A stretch of 7,266 bases of DNA from Paracoccaceae bacterium. Its GTDB lineage: Bacteria > Pseudomonadota > Alphaproteobacteria > Rhodobacterales > Rhodobacteraceae. The translations under genes were made by a program, and so were the position numbers. Of the stretch, positions 1-7,266 are shown in pieces. The stretch lies in assembly GCA_007119835.1 (NCBI GenBank), contig SKOX01000271.1:1-7266 (forward strand), given 5' to 3'. Within the stretch, counting starts at the first letter, position 1; each line of letters begins with the position of its first letter. The notes below the pieces were generated by a model. The model saw only the letters and a program-made list of their open reading frames with translations, had not been told where the DNA came from and did no database searches.

Positions 1-788
1 GAGAAGTGGACGTGGGCGCCGTTCCCCGCCCGGTCGAGGAAAGGCTTGGCCATGAACGAGGCGGCGAGGCCGTACCTGCGGGCGATCCCCTTGACGAACC
101 GCTTGAAGTAGAGGGCGTCGTCCGCGGCCTTGAGCGGGTCGTCGACATGCAGGAGGTTGATCTCGAACTGCCCGCCGCCGTTCTCGGAAATCGCGCTGTC
201 GACCGGGATGCCGTGGCTGTCGCAGGCGGCGTAGACGTCGGTGAAGAACGCCTCGAAATGGTCGAGGTCGTCGATGCAGAGCGCGCCGTCGCCGTCGAGC
301 AGCTTGTGCGTCACCGGCGACTTCGGCGGCGTCGGCTCGTCGCCGCTGGTGTCGACGAGGTAGAATTCCAGCTCGGTGGCCACCACCGGCGTCAGCCCCC
401 TGGCGCGGTAGCGGGCGACGACCGCCGCCAGCGCCTGCCGCGGGTCGCCGAGATAGGGCGCGCCGTCCTCCTCGGTCAGCCACAGCGGCATCAGCGCCGA
501 GGGCGTGCCGAGCCAGTCCATCGGCAGGAAGCCGCGGCCGGTCGGGGCACAGCGCCCGTCGACGTCGCCGTGCTTCCAGACGATGGGGTTGTCGGCCACG
601 TCCTCGCCCCAGATGTCGAGGCAGGCGATCGAGTAGGGCATCCGCATCTGGCCCTCGAGCACCTTGGTGGCCTGGGCGACCGGCACCCGCTTGCCGCGCA
701 GGATGCCGTTGAGGTCGCAGACCGCGGCACGGAGACTGGTGATCTCCGGCCGGCCCTCCAGCCAAGCCAATGCCGCTGCCGTTTCCAC
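1..788 (-). CDS. Glutamine synthetase family protein, PuuA-like (partial, C-terminus beyond left edge)
   Basis: This is an ATP-dependent cytoplasmic ligase of the glutamine synthetase fold. The closest pattern I recall is E. coli PuuA (gamma-glutamylputrescine synthetase), which joins glutamate to putrescine in polyamine catabolism. The visible 262 codons cover the N-terminal beta-grasp domain and the start of the catalytic domain. CDLNGILRGKRVPV (residues 24-37) resembles PuuA's TDLNGCFRGKRIPV. The metal-site glutamates are seen in ATELEFYL (E139, E141) and in SENGGGQFEINL (E202, E209). FMAKPFLDRAGNGAHVHF (245-262) is the conserved Lys/His segment. The remaining roughly 200 residues lie outside the window. 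I chose GTG at 788 because an in-frame TAA lies 33 bases upstream and no ATG fits. The Shine-Dalgarno is poor, and TTG at 770 is an alternative. Known: many alphaproteobacteria carry several such paralogues with different amine substrates. The fold is certain; the substrate is inferred. Confidence 0.9.
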   Translation of the reverse strand, partial: METAAALAWLEGRPEITSLRAAVCDLNGILRGKRVPVAQATKVLEGQMRMPYSIACLDIWGEDVADNPIVWKHGDVDGRCAPTGRGFLPMDWLGTPSALMPLWLTEEDGAPYLGDPRQALAAVVARYRARGLTPVVATELEFYLVDTSGDEPTPPKSPVTHKLLDGDGALCIDDLDHFEAFFTDVYAACDSHGIPVDSAISENGGGQFEINLLHVDDPLKAADDALYFKRFVKGIARRYGLAASFMAKPFLDRAGNGAHVHF

Positions 789-887
789 CGCCTGGCCCGC
801 CCACCCTGTCGAACCGCTTTATGCCGCTGGCTTAACACGTCGCCGCGAAACCGAAAAGTGTCCTCGCCCGGCTCCGGTTCAGCCCAG

Positions 888-913
888 TGCTCCGGAACCT
901 TGCTCCGGAACCT
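888..913. repeat. 13-bp perfect tandem duplication containing GGAACC
   Basis: The unit TGCTCCGGAACCT occurs at 888-900 and again immediately at 901-913, without mismatch. Each copy carries a GGAAC box (894-898 and 907-911). A third partial match, GCTCCGG, begins at 871. The second copy supplies the -35 element of the promoter described at 907-931. Confidence 0.9.
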
Positions 914-931
914 TCGTGCGACGGGCACGTT
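907..931 (+). promoter_or_regulatory. EcfG-type (general stress response) promoter for the downstream lipoprotein gene
   Basis: GGAAC at 907-911 is followed after exactly 16 bases by CGTT at 928-931. This matches the -35/-10 consensus known for alphaproteobacterial EcfG/RpoE2/SigT sigma factors (GGAAC, 16-17 bases, CGTT). It points toward the ATG at 1002 and predicts a start near 937 and a leader of about 65 nt. The upstream duplicated box (894-898) with the same 16-base gap gives CGTG (915-918), three of four matches, so a weaker start 13 bp upstream is possible. I inspected the other GGAAC/GTTCC occurrences in the window by eye. None in an intergenic region has a correctly spaced CGTT. Confidence 0.7.
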
Positions 932-1001
932 CGGCTTCCACCGCGTCCCGATGGGCGCTGCCGCTCGCGTGCACCAGGGTCGCGCGCACGAGGGAGAGAC
1001 C

Positions 1002-1580
1002 ATGCGCCGCGCCACAGCCTTCGCCATCGTCCTCGCCGCCGGCCTCGGCGCCTGCGCCCCGATCCCCGCGCCCGAGGCGGCGCCGGAGGAAGCCTCCGCC
1101 CGAACCATGCTCACGACGACCGCCACGGTGCTCGCAGTCGATCCCGAAGCGCGTACGCTCCGCCTGCGCGACGCCCGCACCGGGCGGGCCTTCACGGTCA
1201 CCGCCGACGCCGAAGCCGGCGACCTCCGCGCGATCACGCCGGGGGACGTCATCATGCTGGAATACTTCGCGTCGCTCAGCCTCGCGCCGGCGCCCCCGGA
1301 CGATCCGGGCATGCCCGTCGCCGTCGCAGAGGAGGCGCCCACGCCGGTCGGCGAGGGTCCCGGCGGCGTCGCGGCCGAGGCGACGAGCGTCGTCGTCGAG
1401 TTCCTGAGCTTCGACCCGCTGACGAGCGAGGCCGCCCTGCGCGGCCCCGACGGCGTGGTGCGCCGCCTCGGGCTCGCGCCGCCCCTCACCGACTTCGTGC
1501 GCGGCCTCGCGCCCGGCGAGCGCGTGCTGGTCACCCTCACCGAGGTGGTCGCGCTCTCCGTCACTCCTGCGGACGGCTGA
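1002..1580 (+). CDS. Small lipoprotein with two tandem beta-rich modules, unknown function
   Basis: The predicted 192-residue protein is exported and lipid-anchored. It starts MRRATAFAIVLAAGLGAC, a short basic N-region, a hydrophobic core and a lipobox (LGAC) with Cys18 as the expected lipidation site. A Pro/Glu/Ala-rich linker (19-34) follows. Residues about 40-94 and 129-187 look like two diverged copies of one module: a strand, a DP turn, alternating hydrophobic strands, a TPGDVIMLEY or APGERVLVTL step, then a final strand (ASLSL, VALSV). An acidic/Pro/Gly-rich spacer separates them. The start is set by AGGGAG at 991-996, five bases before the ATG; an in-frame ATG at 951 would remove the signal peptide. 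The gene follows an EcfG-like promoter, so induction in general stress or stationary phase is inferred. I do not recognise a named family. The modules resemble periplasmic OB-like or copper-site-type folds only in outline, and I see no catalytic motif. Confidence 0.85.
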   Translation: MRRATAFAIVLAAGLGACAPIPAPEAAPEEASARTMLTTTATVLAVDPEARTLRLRDARTGRAFTVTADAEAGDLRAITPGDVIMLEYFASLSLAPAPPDDPGMPVAVAEEAPTPVGEGPGGVAAEATSVVVEFLSFDPLTSEAALRGPDGVVRRLGLAPPLTDFVRGLAPGERVLVTLTEVVALSVTPADG

Positions 1581-1588
1581 ACGCGGCC

Positions 1589-2296
1589 TCAGGGCAGCGT
1601 CGCCGCCGACAGGATCGCGCCATGCCCGGTGCGCTGGACCAGAACGGCGACATGCTCGCCGAGGTCGGCATCGTGGCGGAGGGTGACCGACGATGCGCCG
1701 TCCCAGCGGCCGACCGTGGCCCAGGAGGTGACCACGTTCTTGAACGTGTGGTGATAGCCCTGGTTATCGCCACCCTCGATCGTCATCGTCCGCTCGGGCG
1801 CGTATTCGACGACATGCACCTCCGCCGTACCGACGGCGCCGCCTGCGGGCTCCAGCGTGATCTCGACGCCACCGCCCGCCCGACGCAGCGCGAGCTTGAC
1901 CCGTTCCGGCTTCGCCTCGTGGGCAGCGATGCGCTCGCGCACCGGGCCCTCCTCGTGACCGAACAGCAGGTTTTCGCCCTGCACGATCATCTGCGGCGTG
2001 TAGATCGTGCGCTCGCCGTTTGCCTTGGCGTAGGCGCGCTGTCGCTCGGTATGCTCGGCACGGCCGAACACGTCCTGCCAGCCGAGATAGTCCCAGTAGT
2101 CCACGTGCAGGGCGAGCGCCACGACGTCCGCCCGCTCCGCCAGTTCCGCGAAGAAGGCATCCGCAGGCGGACAGGCCGAACAGCCCTGGCTCGTGAAGAA
2201 CTCAACCACCACGGGCGACTGCGCCCTTCCGGCCTGCGGCGCGGCAGCGACGGCCAGCACCAGTCCCAAACCGCCGAGCGGCGCCAGCCAACGCAT
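1589..2296 (-). CDS. DUF1223 family secreted thioredoxin-like protein
   Basis: This 235-residue protein has an N-terminal signal peptide (hydrophobic core about 4-19, probable cleavage after GRA at 25), so the mature protein is probably periplasmic. The family signature is plain: VVEFFTSQGCSACPPAD (30-46) with a CxxC pair at C39/C42, then HVDYWDYLGW (64-73), TERQRAYA (83-90) and YTPQM (99-103), where TP is at the usual thioredoxin cis-proline position. The C-terminal half is a beta-rich extension. Known: DUF1223 proteins have a thioredoxin-like fold; I know of no established substrate, so a thiol redox role is inference. The ATG at 2296 is supported by GGGGGAT upstream and by the signal peptide. 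The 77-bp gap to the methyltransferase gene holds a possible TTGACT (-35, 2353-2358) with a poor, 19-base-spaced -10 (GACTAT). The gene may therefore be read through from upstream or have its own weak promoter. It converges on the lipoprotein gene with an 8-bp gap. Confidence 0.92.
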   Translation of the reverse strand: MRWLAPLGGLGLVLAVAAAPQAGRAQSPVVVEFFTSQGCSACPPADAFFAELAERADVVALALHVDYWDYLGWQDVFGRAEHTERQRAYAKANGERTIYTPQMIVQGENLLFGHEEGPVRERIAAHEAKPERVKLALRRAGGGVEITLEPAGGAVGTAEVHVVEYAPERTMTIEGGDNQGYHHTFKNVVTSWATVGRWDGASSVTLRHDADLGEHVAVLVQRTGHGAILSAATLP

Positions 2297-2373
2297 CCGG
2301 ATCCCCCAAGTCTATTACCTCACCCGCATAGTCCCGCGGCCGGGGAGGCGCGAGTCAAGCCTTCGAGAGATGA

Positions 2374-2808
2374 TCACCAGCGGCGCGTGGACCGGAAATA
2401 CGCCTCCGCCTCCGGGCCGAAGGTCTCGCGCAGCTCGGCTTCCTCAGGCAAAACGAAGCGGCGGTGGATGATGATGGGAAACACGATCGCGGGGAGAAGC
2501 GCCGACACCGCGCCGAGGCCGATGGCATAGCCGAGGACCATCAGGATCAGCCCGGTATAGATCGGGTTGCGGTTGATCCGATACGGCCCTTCGACGATCA
2601 GCGCCCGCGGCTTGGCGCGTGGCTCGATCGGGGTCCCCTTCTTGCGGAACCACCAGGCCGACCAGAGGATCAGTCCAAGCCCTGCAATAATGAAGAACCG
2701 CCCGATGCCGCGCGGAAAGGTGACGATGGGCAGGTATGTTGCCAGCAGCCAGGCGGCGAGGGCGGCCCCGATCGCCCAGATCGGGGGCAGGTCGGGAAAG
2801 CCCTTCAT
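2374..2808 (-). CDS. ICMT/PEMT-like integral membrane methyltransferase family protein
   Basis: This 144-residue membrane protein belongs to the isoprenylcysteine carboxyl methyltransferase / phospholipid methyltransferase-like superfamily. Members use S-adenosylmethionine at the membrane. Hydrophobic segments lie at about 9-29, 37-54 and 85-114, the last long enough for a helical hairpin. The family signature is complete: EGPYRINRNPIYTG (73-86), then LPEEAELRETFG (120-131) and the terminal YFRSTRRW. Family members are usually about 140-220 residues, so this is a short but full-length form. ATG 2808 is the only ATG/GTG/TTG after an in-frame TGA 36 bases upstream, although its Shine-Dalgarno is weak. 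Bacteria lack the prenylated CaaX proteins modified by eukaryotic ICMT, so the acceptor (lipid, quinone, thiol or small molecule) cannot be told from sequence. It may be co-transcribed with the DUF1223 gene 77 bp downstream. Confidence 0.88.
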   Translation of the reverse strand: MKGFPDLPPIWAIGAALAAWLLATYLPIVTFPRGIGRFFIIAGLGLILWSAWWFRKKGTPIEPRAKPRALIVEGPYRINRNPIYTGLILMVLGYAIGLGAVSALLPAIVFPIIIHRRFVLPEEAELRETFGPEAEAYFRSTRRW

Positions 2809-2838
2809 GCCGGCGAGGGCATCCGGTGGCTCAACCGG

Positions 2839-2874
2839 GATTCAGACACGTAAACGCTTGTTCTCTTCTGAATC
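2839..2874. repeat. Inverted repeat GATTCAGA-N20-TCTGAATC at the methyltransferase promoter
   Basis: Perfect 8-bp arms lie at 2839-2846 and 2867-2874 with a 20-base spacer. The centre-to-centre distance of 28 bp is close to three helical turns, which would allow a regulator to contact both arms on one DNA face. It could equally form a long-loop stem in RNA. I do not recognise the half-site as that of a known regulator. Confidence 0.6.
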
Positions 2875-2876
2875 AA
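2848..2876 (-). promoter_or_regulatory. Candidate promoter for the membrane methyltransferase gene
   Basis: Read on the minus strand, TTGATT (2876-2871) is followed after 17 bases by TTACGT (2853-2848). The -35 is good and the -10 is weak. The predicted start is near 2841, about 33 nt before ATG 2808. This stretch is clearly more AT-rich than its surroundings, as expected for a promoter. The inverted repeat at 2839-2874 flanks the -10, with one arm overlapping the -35. That arrangement is typical of an operator, but here it is inferred. Confidence 0.35.
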
Positions 2877-2887
2877 AGACTTGCCGC

Positions 2888-2905
2888 GTGTCCGCGTACG
2901 GACAC
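2888..2905. repeat. Perfect 7-bp inverted repeat with 4-base loop
   Basis: GTGTCCG (2888-2894), CGTA, CGGACAC (2899-2905) form a compact hairpin. On the minus strand the loop is TACG, of UNCG form. No run of T follows on either strand, so it is not a standard intrinsic terminator. It lies about 80 bases upstream of the methyltransferase start and about 290 bases past the acnA stop. It may be an operator or a transcript-end structure. Confidence 0.6.
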
Positions 2906-3198
2906 CCCGCCGAGCGTCGCGCGGCCGACGATCGGCAAGGCCGCGGCCCGGCGGGATCGGGGCAGGAGGGCTGTCGGTTTGGGCCATTCGAAGGAACGCC
3001 TCCCGCTCATTCCGGTGAACCCGGGCGGAATGCCGCCCCTGGAATGTCCGCCGTGCTCGCCGCGCCCGCCGGACCGCGCCGCCGCGAGCCGCCATGAATA
3101 GTCGGAGCGGCGCCCCCGATCCCGACCGTCGGAATCGAGGGGCCTGTCTCGGGTCGCGCCCGGCTTGTCCGCCGGCTGCCGAGCCGGTCGTCCGCGCC
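2906..3198. other. Gene-free stretch between acnA and the methyltransferase gene, rich in palindromes
   Basis: I find no believable coding region here; the open frames are arginine/proline-rich shadows without family features. The stretch holds several short inverted repeats: GCCGA-CGA-TCGGC at 2924-2936, the palindrome GGCCGCGGCC at 2939-2948, CATTCCG-N11-CGGAATG at 3008-3032, and GGGCGG-AATG-CCGCCC at 3023-3038. The last two overlap, so their RNA structures would be mutually exclusive. An acnA 3' untranslated region, a small RNA or decayed sequence are all possible, and nothing here decides among them. Confidence 0.5.
3172..3187 (-). terminator. Possible hairpin just downstream of acnA
   Basis: CCGGCT-GCCG-AGCCGG forms a 6-bp stem 12-27 bases beyond the acnA stop codon. 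There is no T tract after it in the minus direction, so it may act as an mRNA-end stabiliser or a Rho-associated structure instead of an intrinsic terminator. Confidence 0.3.
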
Positions 3199-5964
<2,766 letters not shown>

Positions 5965-6009
5965 CGTTGGGCTCCCCCGGACTTCGTGGCTGAGGCGACT
6001 TCCGAAGCG

Positions 6010-6038
6010 TGTATGACGCATCCGATTCCGCCTCGCAA
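6010..6038 (-). promoter_or_regulatory. Candidate acnA promoter
   Basis: Minus-strand TTGCGA (6038-6033) is followed after 17 bases by CATACA (6015-6010). The predicted start is near 6003, about 39 nt before ATG 5964. The -35 matches four of six consensus positions and the -10 about three. A better-looking -10, TATACT (6061-6056), lies further upstream but has no matching -35. Either could be used. Confidence 0.3.
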
Positions 6039-6097
6039 GGGGAACACGCAGAATGAGTATACTGTCGCATACAATGCCTGCCGGGCTCCAGACGCGG

Positions 6098-6122
6098 AAA
6101 GGGCCGGGCGTGAGCCCGGCCC
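6098..6122 (-). terminator. Intrinsic terminator of the PRC-barrel gene
   Basis: GGGCCGGGC (6101-6109), GTGA, GCCCGGCCC (6114-6122) form a perfect 9-bp, all-G/C stem with a 4-base loop. Read on the minus strand, the stem is followed directly by TTTCC. It starts 27 bases past the stop of the gene ending at 6150 and precedes the acnA promoter, so it isolates the two minus-strand genes. The T tract is short, as is common in GC-rich genomes. Confidence 0.75.
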
Positions 6123-6149
6123 TGCCTTGCACGTCCGCGGCGGGACGCC

Positions 6150-7266
6150 TCAGTTCCGCTGGTACTCGGGCATGTTCTCGAGCTGCTCCTGCGTCGCCTG
6201 GACGTGGACCTGGAGGGTGTCCTCGTCCTCGCGCAGGACCTGCAGCTCGTCCATTCCGAGCGCCACCGAGTGGGTGCCGAGGCCGAGGAACCCGCCGACG
6301 TCGACCACGACGTACTCGATCTGGCCTTCCCGACCCATCACCGCGTCGCTGACCGAGCCGATGTTGTCGCCCTCGGCGCCGTAGACATTGGCTCCGACCA
6401 GGTTGTCGATCGACATCTCCTGGGCCGTCGCCTCGGGCATGTCTTCGCGCTCGGCCTGCGGACGGGCCATCGGCTCACGCTCGGCGCGCCACTGCTCGCC
6501 GTCCTCCGCGACCCGCGGCTCGTCCTCGGGCGCGGCGGCCGGATCCTCCGCGACCCGCGGCTCGTCCTGGCGCGGCTCCTCGGCCACGTCGTCCTCGCGC
6601 GGCTCCTCGGCTACCTGGTCTTCCCGCGGCTCGTCGCCAGCGCGCTCGATCCGCACCACCGGCTCCTCGGCCTCGTAAGTCACCTGCGGCTGCGCCTGTT
6701 CGACCTGGACCTGCGCCTGCTCCTCCTCCTGCAGGCGGACCTGCGGCTGGTCCTGCGCGACCTGAACGTCAGCCGGCTGCTGCGGCTGCTGCGCCACCTC
6801 GTCCGTCTGGACGTCGATCTGCGGTTCAGGCTGGCGCACGGCCACCTCGGGCTCATCCTGCTGGACGTCGACCTGCGGCTGCTGCTGGGTCACCTGAACC
6901 TGCGGCTCCGGCATCTCGACGTGGATCTCCGGCTCCGGCATGTTCACGATCACTTCGGGGTCGGGCATGCGCACGATGATCTCGGGCTGGGCCTGGCGCA
7001 CCGTCACGCGCGGCTGCGCCTGCTGCACCGCGACCTCCGGCGGCGGCTGCTGGATCGCCACCTCGGGCGCGTCCTGCTCGACGGCGACCTCCGGCGGCGG
7101 CTGGGTCACCGCGATCTCGGCCTCGACCTGCGCGGCGGCCGCTTCCTGCTCCTGCTGCTGCTGCTGGAACCGGGCCTGCTCCTCCTCCCAGGCTTCTGGG
7201 CCCATCTCGGCCTCGGCCTGCTGGAGATACTGCTGGCAGGCCTGCTCGTCGCCCTCCTCGGCCGCC
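6150..7266 (-). CDS. PRC-barrel domain protein with a long nonapeptide-repeat region (partial, N-terminus beyond right edge)
   Basis: The frame is open to the right edge (first complete codon at 7265), giving 371 visible residues. The true start, and probably a signal peptide, lie outside the window, so the in-frame ATG at 7205 is unlikely to be the start. Counting from that ATG: residues 1-33 are Gln/Glu/Ala-rich and probably helical, with five consecutive Gln. Residues 34-132 are eleven exact-length nonapeptides. About 133-190 is a decayed continuation of these, and 191-237 is an acidic block of EEPRED and DEPRVAED repeats. Residues 262-343 are a PRC-barrel domain ([45 protein letters not shown]). 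PRC-barrels occur in RimM, in the photosynthetic reaction centre H subunit and in many exported alphaproteobacterial proteins of unknown role. The very low Lys content and acidic repeats suggest an extracytoplasmic spacer or scaffold; this is inference. A hairpin terminator follows the stop. Confidence 0.9.
   Translation of the reverse strand, partial: AAEEGDEQACQQYLQQAEAEMGPEAWEEEQARFQQQQQEQEAAAAQVEAEIAVTQPPPEVAVEQDAPEVAIQQPPPEVAVQQAQPRVTVRQAQPEIIVRMPDPEVIVNMPEPEIHVEMPEPQVQVTQQQPQVDVQQDEPEVAVRQPEPQIDVQTDEVAQQPQQPADVQVAQDQPQVRLQEEEQAQVQVEQAQPQVTYEAEEPVVRIERAGDEPREDQVAEEPREDDVAEEPRQDEPRVAEDPAAAPEDEPRVAEDGEQWRAEREPMARPQAEREDMPEATAQEMSIDNLVGANVYGAEGDNIGSVSDAVMGREGQIEYVVVDVGGFLGLGTHSVALGMDELQVLREDEDTLQVHVQATQEQLENMPEYQRN
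6502..6568 (-). repeat. Pair of identical 25-bp direct repeats in the acidic block
   Basis: The same 25 bases occur at 6502-6526 and 6544-6568, 42 bp apart (14 codons, in frame), encoding the repeated DEPRVAED. The identity at DNA level contrasts with the diverged nonapeptide units next to it and suggests a recent in-frame duplication or gene conversion. Confidence 0.8.
6810..7106 (-). repeat. Eleven tandem 27-bp units encoding nonapeptides x-Q/M-x-x-P-E/Q-V/I-x-V
   Basis: Within the PRC-barrel protein, a Pro recurs every nine residues eleven times without an indel. Examples are [36 protein letters not shown] and RQPEPQIDV. Position 5 is always Pro, 6 is Glu/Gln (once Arg), 7 is Val/Ile and 9 is Val/Ile. 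The alternating V-x-V after each PE suggests a short strand per unit and a repeated, elongated fold. The DNA units are diverged, so the array is old and under length selection, not a recent slippage product. Confidence 0.9.

Noticed and set aside
6..1001. The plus-strand frame from position 6 as an N-terminal extension of the lipoprotein (524 codons)
   Set aside because: Positions 6-788 are antisense to a clear glutamine synthetase family gene. The lipoprotein has its own ribosome site and signal peptide at 1002.
2805..3095. A 96-codon minus-strand frame between acnA and the methyltransferase gene
   Set aside because: Its composition is mostly Arg/Ala/Pro, with no ribosome site or recognisable motif. 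It also overlaps the probable methyltransferase promoter.
5965..6132. Aconitase start at ATG 6132
   Set aside because: The added 56 residues resemble no aconitase N-terminus and cover the likely promoter. ATG 5964 has a strong Shine-Dalgarno.
6810..7106. The 27-bp periodic DNA as a CRISPR or intergenic satellite
   Set aside because: The period is exactly nine codons in one open frame, the units are diverged, and there are no spacers between repeats.

Overview
The window is GC-rich chromosomal DNA (by eye about two thirds G+C) with six protein-coding genes, two of them cut by the window edges. It looks like an alphaproteobacterium. The reasons are a good match to the EcfG general-stress promoter that only this class uses, an AcnA-type aconitase beside a DUF1223 protein (an arrangement I recall from Hyphomicrobiales/Rhizobiales), and strongly GC-biased third codon positions that open long false frames opposite real genes. 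I cannot name the genus. I see no mobile element, CRISPR array, tRNA, rRNA, integrase or defence gene. This reads as housekeeping plus envelope/stress functions, not an island.

Layout, left to right. Positions 1-788 (minus) are the N-terminal part of a PuuA-like glutamine synthetase family enzyme that runs off the left edge. Positions 789-1001 are a divergent control region. It holds a 13-bp tandem duplication whose second copy supplies the -35 of an EcfG-type promoter (GGAAC-N16-CGTT) facing right. Positions 1002-1580 (plus) encode a small lipoprotein with two copies of an OB-like or beta-rich module. Only 8 bp separate its stop from the stop of the convergent DUF1223 gene (1589-2296, minus), a secreted thioredoxin-like protein with a CxxC pair. 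Upstream of that is an ICMT/PEMT-like integral membrane methyltransferase (2374-2808, minus).

Positions 2809-3198 have no gene I can support but contain several inverted repeats, two of them at the probable methyltransferase promoter. Positions 3199-5964 (minus) are a complete acnA. Positions 5965-6149 hold its promoter region and a clear intrinsic terminator for the next gene. From 6150 to the right edge (minus) lies a PRC-barrel protein whose N-terminal half is a long low-complexity region with eleven back-to-back nonapeptide repeats.

Functionally the genes are loosely related: central carbon metabolism (aconitase), nitrogen or polyamine use (GS-like enzyme), and an envelope set (lipoprotein, exported thioredoxin-like protein, membrane methyltransferase, repeat/PRC-barrel protein). 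The clearest regulatory statement the sequence supports is that the lipoprotein is probably a general stress response gene. I did not find a convincing new multi-gene system. The most interesting items are the duplicated stress promoter, the internally duplicated lipoprotein and the nonapeptide-repeat PRC-barrel protein.
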